A stretch of 64,000 nucleotides of DNA, taken from positions 37,763 through 101,762 of the forward strand of contig NZ_VIVL01000016.1 in assembly GCF_007828835.1 (NCBI RefSeq), in the 5' to 3' direction. The translations under genes were made by a program, and so were the position numbers. A model generated the notes under the pieces. It ran no database searches. It worked only from the letters and a program-made list of their open reading frames with translations, and was not told where the DNA came from. The first letter of the stretch is position 1, and each line of letters opens with the position of its first letter. This document shows, piece by piece, positions 17,564 through 26,336 of the stretch. Source of the stretch: Variovorax beijingensis (GTDB lineage Bacteria; Pseudomonadota; Gammaproteobacteria; Burkholderiales; Burkholderiaceae_C).

Positions 17564-20500
17564 TCAGCGCCGCAGATCGAGCGTGAACGGGAATTCGCGG
17601 CTGCCCGCGAGTTCGATGGTTGCGGGCGGCGTGCGCATCAGCCCCGGCGTGTGGCCCATGCGCGTGAAGCGCGACATGCGACGGCTTTCCGCCTCGTAGG
17701 CATTGACCGGGAAGGTGTCGTAGTTGCGCCCGCCGGGGTGGGCGACGAAGTACTGGCAGCCGCCCAGCGAGCGCTTCATCCAGGTGTCGACGATGTCGAA
17801 GGTCAGCGGCGCATGGGCGCCGATGCTCGGATGCAGTGCCGACGGCGGGTTCCAGGCCTTGTAGCGCACGCCCGCCACGAATTCGCCGACGGTGCCCGTG
17901 GGTTGCAGCGGCAGCACCTTGCCGTTGACGGTGATCACGTGGCGGCTTTCGTTCAGGCCGGTCACGCGCACCTCGATGCGCTCGAGCGACGAATCGACAT
18001 AGCGCACCGTGCCGCCGGCCGAGCCTTCCTCGCCCATCACGTGCCAGGGCTCGAGTGCATTGCGCAGCGACAGCTCCACGCCCATGGCCTGCACCTGGCC
18101 CACCAGCGGAAAGCGGAACTCCAGGTGCGGCGCGAACCAGTCGGCATCGAAGGCGAAGCCGGCTTGGCGCATCTCGCTGATCACGTCGTCGAAATCCATC
18201 TTGACGAAGGTGGGCAGCAGGAAGCGGTCGTGCAGTTCGGTGCCCCAGCGGGTGACGGGCGCCTTGTACGGTTCGTCCCAGAAGCGCGCCACCAGCGCGC
18301 GGATCAGCAGCTGCTGCGCAATGCTCATGCGCGCATGCGGCGGCATCTCGAAGGCGCGCAGCTCCAGCAGGCCGAGGCGGCCGGTGCTCGAGTCGGGCGA
18401 ATAGAGCTTGTCGATGCAGAACTCGCTGCGGTGCGTGTTGCCCGACACGTCGATCAGGATGTTGCGCAGCGTCCGGTCCACCAGCCAGGCCGGCATGTTC
18501 TGGCCGTGGATCTCGCGGTTCCTGGCGATTTCCTTCAGCGCGATCTCGAGCTCGTAGACCTGGTCGTTGCGCGCTTCGTCCACGCGCGGCGCCTGGCTGG
18601 TCGGGCCGATGAACATGCCCGAGAACAGGTAGCTCAGCGAAGGGTGGTTGTGCCAGTAGAGCAGCAGGCTCGCGAGCAGCTCGGGCCGGCGCAGGAAGGG
18701 GCTGTCGGCCGGCGTGGCGCCGCCCATCACGAAGTGGTTGCCGCCGCCGGTGCCGGTGTGGCGCCCGTCGGTCATGAACTTCTCGGCCGAGAGGCGGGTT
18801 TCGAACGCGGCGTTGTAGAGGAACTCGGTGTGGGCGACCAGTTCCTTCCAGTTGTGGGCCGGATGGATGTTGACTTCGATCACGCCCGGGTCGGGGGTGA
18901 CGGCCAGCATCTTCAGGCGCGGATCGCGCGGTGGCGGATAGCCTTCCATCACGATGCGCATGCCGAGCTGTTGCGCCGTGGCTTCGACGGCCGCGACCAG
19001 GTCGAGGTAGTCCTCCAGGCGCGCGAGCGGCGGCATGAAGACGTAGAGCACGCCCGAGGCGCTGCCTTTTTTCTCGGCCGACGGGCCGTTGGCGCGGCGC
19101 GGGTCGCGCACTTCGACGCACAGCGCGGTGCGCGTGACCCAATGGGCCGATTCGCCGCGCACCGGCTGGCGCGTGGCTGGCGTGGCGGAGGAGCGGATGG
19201 CTGCTGCGTCGGCTGCGGCGGCATCGCCGCTTGCCGCTGTGCCTGCTGCAGCCACCTCGCCCGGCGCCTGCATGCGCAGGGCCGCGGGCACCACCGGCGG
19301 CGCGCCGAAGGCATAGGGCACCGCGCCCAGGTCGGCACCCGCTGCGCCGCCGGCCGGCACGGCATAGCGCGCGCGGTAGTCGGCCGAGCTCGGCAGCGCG
19401 GCGCGCGGCGCGGTCGGGTCGCGCTCGACGAGGTAGGGGTAGTCGCCCTTGCTGGCCCAGGGCTGCGAATCGAGCGGCAGGCGGTAGCCCATCGGCGAAT
19501 CGCCCGGGATCAGGTAGAGGCGGTCGTCGCGCAGGAACCAGGGGCCGGTCTTCCAGCCCGGGCCTTCGAGCGCCGGCGCGTCGGCATTGGCGTTGCCGGG
19601 TTCGAGCGGCAGCATGTAGCCGATGACCGCGTCGAGCTTCTGCGTGAACACGCGGCGCAGGCGAACGCGCTCGAGTTCGTCGTCGAGCTTCGATTCGAAG
19701 GGATCGACGTTGACCGGCAGCCGGCGTTCGCGCCAGAGGTAGTAATAGACGTCTTCGTAGCCGGGCTGGATGTAGCGCTCGGTGATGCCGAGCTTGTGCG
19801 CCAGCACGGTGGTGAAGCGGCGCGCGTCCTCGCTCGTGTAGTGCGTGGGCACGCGCTCGTCGGCAAAGAGTTCGGGGTCGTGCCAGAGCGTCTGGCCGTC
19901 GGCGCGCCAGAAGATCGACAGCGCCCAGCGCGGCAATTGCTCGCCCGGGTACCACTTGCCCTGGCCGAAGTGCAGGAAGCCGCCCTGGCCGTACTCGGCG
20001 CGCAGCTTGTGCACGAGCTCGGTGGCATAGCCGCGCTTGGTGGGGCCGAGCGCATCGGTGTTCCACTCGGGCGCGTCGCGGTCGCTGGTGGCCACGTAGG
20101 TGGGCTCGCCGCCCATCGTGAGCCGCACGTCGCCGGCTTTCAGGCGCGCATCGACCGCGTCGCCGAGCGCGAGCACCTCGGCCCACTGCTCCTCGGTGTA
20201 GGGCTTGGTCACGCGCGGCGATTCGTAGATGCGCGTGACCTTCATCTCATGGCCGAAGTCGACCTCGGCTTCGTCCACCGCGCCTTCGATGGGCGCGGCG
20301 CTCGAAGGCGTGGGCGTGCAGGCGAGCGGGATGTGGCCTTCGCCGGCAAGAAGGCCCGAGGTGGCGTCAAGGCCGATCCAGCCCGCACCGGGCAGGAAGA
20401 CCTCGCACCAGGCGTGCAGGTCGGTGAAGTCGACCGTGGTGCCGCTCGGGCCGTCGAGCGCCTTGACGTCGGGCGTGAGCTGGATCAGGTAGCCCGAGAC

Positions 20501-21100
20501 GAAGCGCGCGGCCAGCCCGCAATGGCGCAGCAGCTGCACCAGCAGCCAGCCCGAGTCGCGGCAGGAGCCGCTGCCGCTGGCGAGCGTTTCTTCCGGCGTC
20601 TGCACGCCGGGCTCCATGCGGATCAGGTAGTTGACGTCCTTCTGGACCTGCTGGTTGAGGCCAACCAGAAAATCGATGGTGCGCTGCTCCTTGCGCTCGA
20701 TCTTGTCGAGGTAGGCCTGCAGAAGCGGCGTGGGTTCCTCGGTGACGAGGTAGGGCGCGAGTTCCTCGGCCTGCGAGGCGGTGTACTTGAACGGGAAGTT
20801 CTCGGCCTGCGGCTCGAGGAAGAAGTCGAAGGGGTTGTAGACCGCCATCTCGACGACCAGGTCGACCGTGACCTTGAACTCGCGCGTCTTCTCGGGAAAC
20901 ACGAGCCGCGCCTGGTAGTTGGCGAACGGGTCCTGCATCCAGTTGACGAAGTGCTCGGCCGGCTCGACCTGCAGCGAATACGAGATGACGTTGCTGCGGC
21001 AATGCGGCGCGGGCCGCAGGCGCACGACCTGCGGGCCCAACTGCACCAGGCGGTCGTATTTGTAGTGGGTGACGTGGTGGAGTGCGGCGTGAATGGACAT
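17564..21100 (-). CDS. transglutaminase-like protein with C-terminal DUF2126 domain
   Basis: A very large 1178-residue protein. The start at 21100 (MSIHAALHHVTHYKYDR) is chosen because it begins the conserved domain; the 27 codons upstream are not family-like. Residues 1 to about 300 are a transglutaminase-like domain with Cys in GSGSCRDSGWLL and His in TDLHAWCEVFLPG. The remainder is the DUF2126 region (TMGGEPTYVATSDRDAPEWN, VEVNIHPAHNWKEL, GGNHFVMGG), which has glutamine-synthetase/ATP-dependent ligase resemblance in published surveys. An Ala/Pro-rich linker lies near residues 600-660. It is read with the fused ATP-grasp/alpha-E gene and the transglutaminase downstream as one minus-strand module. 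Confidence 0.87.
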   Translation of the reverse strand: MSIHAALHHVTHYKYDRLVQLGPQVVRLRPAPHCRSNVISYSLQVEPAEHFVNWMQDPFANYQARLVFPEKTREFKVTVDLVVEMAVYNPFDFFLEPQAENFPFKYTASQAEELAPYLVTEEPTPLLQAYLDKIERKEQRTIDFLVGLNQQVQKDVNYLIRMEPGVQTPEETLASGSGSCRDSGWLLVQLLRHCGLAARFVSGYLIQLTPDVKALDGPSGTTVDFTDLHAWCEVFLPGAGWIGLDATSGLLAGEGHIPLACTPTPSSAAPIEGAVDEAEVDFGHEMKVTRIYESPRVTKPYTEEQWAEVLALGDAVDARLKAGDVRLTMGGEPTYVATSDRDAPEWNTDALGPTKRGYATELVHKLRAEYGQGGFLHFGQGKWYPGEQLPRWALSIFWRADGQTLWHDPELFADERVPTHYTSEDARRFTTVLAHKLGITERYIQPGYEDVYYYLWRERRLPVNVDPFESKLDDELERVRLRRVFTQKLDAVIGYMLPLEPGNANADAPALEGPGWKTGPWFLRDDRLYLIPGDSPMGYRLPLDSQPWASKGDYPYLVERDPTAPRAALPSSADYRARYAVPAGGAAGADLGAVPYAFGAPPVVPAALRMQAPGEVAAAGTAASGDAAAADAAAIRSSATPATRQPVRGESAHWVTRTALCVEVRDPRRANGPSAEKKGSASGVLYVFMPPLARLEDYLDLVAAVEATAQQLGMRIVMEGYPPPRDPRLKMLAVTPDPGVIEVNIHPAHNWKELVAHTEFLYNAAFETRLSAEKFMTDGRHTGTGGGNHFVMGGATPADSPFLRRPELLASLLLYWHNHPSLSYLFSGMFIGPTSQAPRVDEARNDQVYELEIALKEIARNREIHGQNMPAWLVDRTLRNILIDVSGNTHRSEFCIDKLYSPDSSTGRLGLLELRAFEMPPHARMSIAQQLLIRALVARFWDEPYKAPVTRWGTELHDRFLLPTFVKMDFDDVISEMRQAGFAFDADWFAPHLEFRFPLVGQVQAMGVELSLRNALEPWHVMGEEGSAGGTVRYVDSSLERIEVRVTGLNESRHVITVNGKVLPLQPTGTVGEFVAGVRYKAWNPPSALHPSIGAHAPLTFDIVDTWMKRSLGGCQYFVAHPGGRNYDTFPVNAYEAESRRMSRFTRMGHTPGLMRTPPATIELAGSREFPFTLDLRR

Positions 21101-21140
21101 GCGTTTTGTGTGCAGTACTGCGAGATTGCATCGAAAAGAT

Positions 21141-21154
21141 GTCTCTTGTGAGAC
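21141..21154. promoter_or_regulatory. small inverted repeat upstream of the DUF2126 gene
   Basis: GTCTC-TTGT-GAGAC, a 5-bp inverted repeat with a 4-base loop, sits 41 bp upstream of the DUF2126 gene start in the divergent gap with comEC. It could be an operator half-site pair or chance; nothing else supports it. Confidence 0.25.
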
Positions 21155-21166
21155 GCATACTAGCCT

Positions 21167-21213
21167 AGGGCCTGTCACCAATTAAGCGCCTTCGAGAATT
21201 GGTGGCAGGCCCT
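21167..21213. repeat. 47-bp near-perfect palindrome between divergent genes
   Basis: The left arm at 21167-21183 (AGGGCCTGTCACCAATT) pairs with the right arm at 21197-21213 (AATTGGTGGCAGGCCCT) over 17 bp with one G-T position; the loop is 13 bases. It lies between divergently transcribed genes, so it is not a terminator for either. Its size and shape fit a REP-type element or the collapsed ends of a miniature inverted-repeat transposon. Confidence 0.65.
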
Positions 21214-21269
21214 GGAAGCAAAGCAATTAACGCGCCACTGAGCGTGAGTGCAGGGAGGGTTTGCATCAT

Positions 21270-23759
21270 GTGTTCTGGAGATTGCCGGTGAGGCCGGCGC
21301 GCGCGTCCGGCGGCGCCGCGGCATCGTCGTGGGCCTTTGCTGCGCTGGGCGGATCGCTGCTCGGCGCGGCATTGCAATTGCATCAGCCGAAGCTGTGGAG
21401 CGCGGGTGCCTATGCGGCGCTGTTCTTCGCGGGCCTGGCCGGCCTGGCGGGGCTGTCGCGGCGATGGCGGCCGCTGCCTCGCGCATGGCGCTTGCCGGCG
21501 GGGCTTGCGATGGTCGTTGCCCTGGCCTGCGGAGCGCTCGCCGCCGGCGGGCTCGCAGGCTGGCGGGCGGTGGCCTATGCGCGGGGCGCACTGGACCCGG
21601 CCCTCGAAGGCCTCGACCTGCAAGTGGTCGGCGTAGTCGCGCAGATGCCCCAGCGCAGCGAGGGCGGCACGCGCTTTCGGCTCGATGTCGAATCGGCCCG
21701 CTGGGCCGATGAACGGCTTGGGTCCGCGTCGCGTGTTCCGGCGCGCATCGCACTCGGCTGGTACCGCGACGACACGAGTCTCTGGGGGCGCGCTCCGGAA
21801 AGCCGTGCCGCGGCGACGGGCGGCGATGCGGCTGCGCTGCATGCGGGCGAGCGCTGGCGCCTCACGGTGCGGCTCAAGGCGCCGCACGGCAATCTCAATC
21901 CGCATGGCTTCGACAACGAGCTGTGGCTGTGGGAGCAGGGCGTGCATGCCAGCGGCTATGTGCGAACGGGTGCCCGCGACGCCGCACCGGCGCGCCTGCA
22001 ATCCACGTGGCTGCATCCCGTCGAGCGTGCGCGGGAGGCGGTGCGCGACGCGGTGTTCGAGCGCGTGGCCGACACCCGGCAGGCGGGCGTCATCGCCGCA
22101 CTCGTCACCGGCGACCAGGGTGCCATCGACCGCAGCGACTGGGATATTTTTCGCGCCACCGGCGTGGCGCACCTGATGTCGATCTCGGGTCTGCACATCA
22201 CCATGTTCGCCTGGCTTGCCGCGCATGCGGTGGGCGCACTGTGGCGGCGCAGCGGCTGGCTGATGCTGCGCATTCCCGCGCCGCAGGCCGCGCTGGCCGG
22301 CGGGGTGCTGCTGGCCGGGCTCTACGCGCTTTTCAGCGGCTGGGGCGTGCCTTCGCAGCGCACGGTCTGGATGCTCGCGACCGCGGCGCTGCTGCGGCTC
22401 ACCGGACGGCGCTGGCCATGGCCCCATGTCTGGCTGCTGATCGCCGCGGTGGTGGTGGCGCTCGACCCGTGGGCGCTGATGCAGGCCGGCTTCTGGCTCA
22501 GCTTCGTGGCGGTGGGTATCCTGTTCGCGACCGGCTTCATGCGGCCGGCCGGGGAGACGGCTGGAAAATGGTCCCGGCTGCTGGGGTTCTTCCGCGAGCA
22601 ATGGGTGATCACGCTGGCGCTCACCCCGCTCAGCTTGCTGCTTTTCCAGCAGGTGTCGGTGGTGGGCCTGCTGGCCAATGCGGTGGCAATCCCCTGGGTC
22701 ACGCTGGTGGTCACGCCGCTGGCCATGCTGGGCACCGTGGCGGCGCCGCTGTGGACGCTGGCCGCATGGGCCGTGCAGGCGCTGGCCGTGATGCTGAGGT
22801 GGTTCGCCGCATGGCCATATGCCACGCTCTCGATGGCGGCGCCACCCGTGTGGATGGCGGCCTGCGGGGTGGCGGGCGGCGTTCTGCTGGCCATGCGCCT
22901 GCCATGGTCGCTGCGCACGCTGGGCCTGCCGCTGCTGCTGCCGGTGCTGCTCTGGCACGCCCCCCGTCCGGCCGAGGGGCAGTTCGAACTGCTGGCCGCG
23001 GACATCGGGCAGGGCAATGCGGTGCTGGTGCGCACGGCAGCGCACAGTCTGCTGTACGACGCCGGCCCGCGCTACAGCCTCGAGAGCGACGCCGGCCATC
23101 GCGTGCTCGTGCCGCTGCTGCGCGCCTTCGACGAGCGGCTGGACATGCTGGTGCTGAGCCACCGCGACAGCGACCACACCGGCGGCGCGGCCGCGGTGCT
23201 CGCGATGCAGCCGCAGGCGGCGCTGTTGAGCTCGATAGAGGCCACGCACCCGCTGCAGGCGGTGCGTCCGGCGCGGCGCTGCGAGGCGGGGCAGCGCTGG
23301 ACCTGGGACGGCGTGGATTTCGAGATCCTCCATCCGGCGGCGGACGACTACCTGTCGTTCACCAAGCCCAATGCCATTTCCTGCGTGCTGCGCATCGCCA
23401 ACGGCCGCGCCACGGTGCTGCTGGCCGGCGACATCGAGCGCCTGCAGGAGGCCGCGCTGGTGTCGCGCACGGCCGATCTGCGGGCCGACGTGCTGCTCGC
23501 GCCGCACCATGGCAGCAAGACTTCGTCGAGCGCGCTGTTCCTCGAAGCGGTACGCCCGCGCATCGCGCTGGTCCAGGCGGGCTACCGCAACCGCTTCGGC
23601 CATCCGGCCCCGGAAGTGGTCGAGCGCTATGCCGCGCAGGGCGTGAAGCTGGTCGAGAGCGTGCCCTGCGGCGCAATGCTCTGGCGCAGCCGGGAACCGG
23701 GCGAAGTCGGCTGCGAACGGGAGCGCAATGCCCGCTATTGGCACCACCGCCTGCCGTGA
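21270..23759 (+). CDS. comEC: ComEC/Rec2 DNA-uptake channel protein
   Basis: About 829 residues. Possible starts are TTG 21261, GTG 21270 and GTG 21288; GTG 21270 is preferred because AGGGAGGG lies 10 bases before it. An N-terminal DUF4131 region with hydrophobic segments is followed by the competence domain (VTGDQGAIDRSDWDIFRATG, LMSISGLHITMFAWLA) with many membrane helices. The C-terminal 250 residues form a metallo-beta-lactamase-like nuclease domain (LAADIGQGNAVLVRT, SHRDSDHTGG, LLAPHHGSKTSSS). ComEC carries single-stranded DNA across the inner membrane during transformation. No other competence genes are in the window. Confidence 0.9.
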   Translation: MFWRLPVRPARASGGAAASSWAFAALGGSLLGAALQLHQPKLWSAGAYAALFFAGLAGLAGLSRRWRPLPRAWRLPAGLAMVVALACGALAAGGLAGWRAVAYARGALDPALEGLDLQVVGVVAQMPQRSEGGTRFRLDVESARWADERLGSASRVPARIALGWYRDDTSLWGRAPESRAAATGGDAAALHAGERWRLTVRLKAPHGNLNPHGFDNELWLWEQGVHASGYVRTGARDAAPARLQSTWLHPVERAREAVRDAVFERVADTRQAGVIAALVTGDQGAIDRSDWDIFRATGVAHLMSISGLHITMFAWLAAHAVGALWRRSGWLMLRIPAPQAALAGGVLLAGLYALFSGWGVPSQRTVWMLATAALLRLTGRRWPWPHVWLLIAAVVVALDPWALMQAGFWLSFVAVGILFATGFMRPAGETAGKWSRLLGFFREQWVITLALTPLSLLLFQQVSVVGLLANAVAIPWVTLVVTPLAMLGTVAAPLWTLAAWAVQALAVMLRWFAAWPYATLSMAAPPVWMAACGVAGGVLLAMRLPWSLRTLGLPLLLPVLLWHAPRPAEGQFELLAADIGQGNAVLVRTAAHSLLYDAGPRYSLESDAGHRVLVPLLRAFDERLDMLVLSHRDSDHTGGAAAVLAMQPQAALLSSIEATHPLQAVRPARRCEAGQRWTWDGVDFEILHPAADDYLSFTKPNAISCVLRIANGRATVLLAGDIERLQEAALVSRTADLRADVLLAPHHGSKTSSSALFLEAVRPRIALVQAGYRNRFGHPAPEVVERYAAQGVKLVESVPCGAMLWRSREPGEVGCERERNARYWHHRLP

Positions 23760-23850
23760 AAGCGGGCGGCGGCGCGGTGTTTCGCCTCAACATAGGGCTT
23801 TCACTGGCCTCGAACTTGCTAAGCTATGGCTCAAGGAGATTGGTCGTTCC

Positions 23851-25344
23851 ATGCACAAATTCGACGAGATGTATGAGCAGTTGCCCTATGCGGGGGCTGC
23901 AATCCGGCAGCACTACAAGCGCTACGACCAATGGCTCGCGAAGCAACCCGGCGAGGTGATGCGATCGCGGCGCGAAGAGGCGGAAATGATCTTCCGCCGG
24001 GTCGGCATCACCTTTGCGGTGTACGGCGCCAAGGACGAGGACGGTTCCGGCACCGAGCGGCTCATCCCGTTCGACCTGCTGCCGCGGATCATTCCAGCCC
24101 ACGAGTGGGAGAGCATGGAAAAGGGGCTGGTGCAGCGCGTGACGGCGCTCAACCGCTTCCTGCATGACGTCTACCACGACCAGGAAATCATCAAGGCCGG
24201 CATCATCCCGGCCGAGCAGATCCTGAACAACGCGCAGTTCCGCCCCGAGATGATGGGCGTCAACGTGCCGCACAACGTGTACTCCAACATCTCGGGCATC
24301 GACATCGTGCGCGCCCCCGATGCCCAGGGCAACGGCGAGTACTACGTGCTCGAAGACAACCTGCGCGTGCCCAGCGGTGTGAGCTACATGCTCGAGAACC
24401 GCAAGATGATGATGCGGCTCTTCCCCGAGCTGTTCAACCAGAACCGCATCGCGCCGGTGGCGCACTACCCCGACCTGCTGCTCGAAACCCTGCGTGCCAG
24501 CGCGCCGCCCGCCACGGCCGAGCCCACGGTGGTGGTGCTCACGCCCGGCATGTACAACAGCGCCTACTTCGAGCACGCCTTCCTTGCCCAGCAGATGGGC
24601 GTGGAACTGGTCGAAGGGCAGGACCTGTTCGTCAAGGACAACTTCGTCTACATGCGCACCACGCGCGGGCCGCGGCGCGTCGACGTGATCTACCGCCGCG
24701 TCGACGACGACTTCCTCGACCCCGAGGTGTTCCGTCCCACCTCCACGCTCGGCTGCGCGGGCCTGATGCGCGCCTACCGCGAAGGCAACGTCGTCATCTG
24801 CAATGCCGTGGGCACCGGCGTGGCCGACGACAAGTCGATCTACCCCTATGTGCCCAAGATGGTCGAGTTCTACCTCGGCGAAAAGCCGATCCTCAAGAAC
24901 GTGCCCACCTACATGTGCCGCAACAAGGACGAGCTGCAGTACACGCTCGACAACATGAAGGACCTGGTCGTCAAGGAGGTGCACGGCGCCGGCGGCTACG
25001 GCATGCTGATCGGCCCGGCCGCCACGCAGGCCGAGATCGAGGACTTCAAGAAGGCCGTGATCGCCAAGCCCGACGGCTACATCGCCCAGCCCACGCTGAG
25101 CCTGTCGACCTCGCCGACCTTTGTCGATGCCGGCATCGCGCCGCGCCACATCGACCTGCGCCCCTTCGTGCTTTCGGGCAGCGAGGTGCAGATGGTGCCC
25201 GGCGGCCTCACGCGCGTGGCGCTCAAGGAAGGTTCGCTGGTGGTCAATTCGTCGCAGGGCGGCGGCACCAAGGACACCTGGATCCTCGAAGCCGACCGCA
25301 CGCCCAGGCCCAAGGCGGCCACGCAGTCGCAAAGCCAATCGTAG
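23851..25344 (+). CDS. circularly permuted ATP-grasp type 2 protein (stand-alone)
   Basis: A 497-residue peptide-ligase-like protein. ATG 23851 follows AAGGAG at 23833-23838. The domain runs over most of the length: YVLEDNLRVPSGVSYMLENR, TPGMYNSAYFEHAFLAQQMG, VIYRRVDDDFLDPEVFRP, VVKEVHGAGGYGMLIGP. These align in order with the first half of the fused protein at 14747-17479, so the genome keeps two related versions. The C-terminus ends in a Gln/Ser-rich tail. It is 11 bp from the alpha-E gene and clearly in one operon with it. The molecule made is unknown. Confidence 0.88.
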   Translation: MHKFDEMYEQLPYAGAAIRQHYKRYDQWLAKQPGEVMRSRREEAEMIFRRVGITFAVYGAKDEDGSGTERLIPFDLLPRIIPAHEWESMEKGLVQRVTALNRFLHDVYHDQEIIKAGIIPAEQILNNAQFRPEMMGVNVPHNVYSNISGIDIVRAPDAQGNGEYYVLEDNLRVPSGVSYMLENRKMMMRLFPELFNQNRIAPVAHYPDLLLETLRASAPPATAEPTVVVLTPGMYNSAYFEHAFLAQQMGVELVEGQDLFVKDNFVYMRTTRGPRRVDVIYRRVDDDFLDPEVFRPTSTLGCAGLMRAYREGNVVICNAVGTGVADDKSIYPYVPKMVEFYLGEKPILKNVPTYMCRNKDELQYTLDNMKDLVVKEVHGAGGYGMLIGPAATQAEIEDFKKAVIAKPDGYIAQPTLSLSTSPTFVDAGIAPRHIDLRPFVLSGSEVQMVPGGLTRVALKEGSLVVNSSQGGGTKDTWILEADRTPRPKAATQSQSQS

Positions 25345-25355
25345 GAGCACAAACG

Positions 25356-26312
25356 ATGCTGTCACGCACCGCCGACCATCTCTACTGGATGTCCCGCTAC
25401 ACCGAGCGCGCGGAAAACACCGCCCGCATGCTCGACGTCAACTACCAGACCTCGCTCTTGCCCCAATCGGCCGAAGTGGCCAAGTACGGCTGGCAGGGCG
25501 TGCTGTCCATCAGCGAGCTGCTGCCTTCGTACAACAAGAAGTACGAGCAGATCACGCCGCACGACGTGATGGAGTTCATGGTCAAGGACGAGAGCAATCC
25601 GTCTTCGATCCTTTCCTGCCTCAAGGCCGCACGCGAAAACGCGCGGGCGGTTCGCGGCGCGCTCACCACCGAGGCCTGGGAAACCCAGAACACCACCTGG
25701 CTCGAAGTCAACCGCATGCTGCGCGCCGGCGACTTCGAGCGCGACCCGGCCCAGTTCTTCGAATGGGTCAAGTTCCGCTCGCACCTGTCGCGCGGCGTCA
25801 CGCTCGGCACCATGCTGCAGGACGAGGCGTTCTACTTCTCGCGCCTGGGCACCTTTCTGGAGCGCGCCGACAACACGGCGCGGCTGGTGGACGTGAAGTT
25901 CCACGCGCTCAACAGCGAGTTCTTCGGCACCGCCACGGAAGAAGACCAAGAGTACGACTTCTACCACTGGAGCGCCATTTTGCGCAGCGTCTCGGCCTTC
26001 GAGGTGTACCGCAAGGTGTACCGCGACGTGATCAAGCCCGAGCGCGTGGCCGAGCTGCTCATTCTTCGCGCCGACATGCCGCGCTCGCTGCATGCGAGCC
26101 TGGTGGAGGTGGTGAACAACCTCGCCAAGGTGCAGAACGAGCAGAGCGCAGAAACCCAGCGCCGCGCCGGCAAGCTGCTGGCCGACCTGCAGTACGCACG
26201 CGTCGACGAAATTCTCGCGACCGGGCTGCATGCCTACCTCACGCAGTTCCTCGACCGGGTGAACGAACTCGGCGGGCGGATCAGCCAGGATTTCCTGGTT
26301 CCGGCGCACTGA
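25356..26312 (+). CDS. alpha-E domain protein
   Basis: A 318-residue all-helical protein (formerly DUF403) starting at ATG 25356 with GTAGGAG just upstream. The opening LSRTADHLYWMSRYTERAEN is the family hallmark and parallels the alpha-E half of the fused protein at 14747-17479. Another conserved stretch is FLERADNTARLVDVKFHAL. Alpha-E proteins accompany permuted ATP-grasp enzymes, probably as binding partners or accessory catalytic subunits. In many bacteria a transglutaminase and an Anbu-type peptidase follow; here the operon stops and no such genes are next to it. Confidence 0.88.
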   Translation: MLSRTADHLYWMSRYTERAENTARMLDVNYQTSLLPQSAEVAKYGWQGVLSISELLPSYNKKYEQITPHDVMEFMVKDESNPSSILSCLKAARENARAVRGALTTEAWETQNTTWLEVNRMLRAGDFERDPAQFFEWVKFRSHLSRGVTLGTMLQDEAFYFSRLGTFLERADNTARLVDVKFHALNSEFFGTATEEDQEYDFYHWSAILRSVSAFEVYRKVYRDVIKPERVAELLILRADMPRSLHASLVEVVNNLAKVQNEQSAETQRRAGKLLADLQYARVDEILATGLHAYLTQFLDRVNELGGRISQDFLVPAH

Positions 26313-26336
26313 CCAGGCCACCCCGGCGGGCCGTCG

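Noticed and set aside
15590..21151. An 1853-codon open frame on the plus strand
   Set aside because: It is antisense to the fused ATP-grasp/alpha-E and DUF2126 genes, whose domains are clear. Long antisense frames are expected in GC-rich coding DNA, and its translation (rich in Arg, His, Ala, Gln) has no family features.
21167..21213. Rho-independent terminator
   Set aside because: It lies between divergent genes, and neither side has a T-run downstream of a stop codon.
21165..23747. An 860-codon frame on the minus strand
   Set aside because: It is the shadow of comEC, whose motifs are unambiguous on the plus strand.
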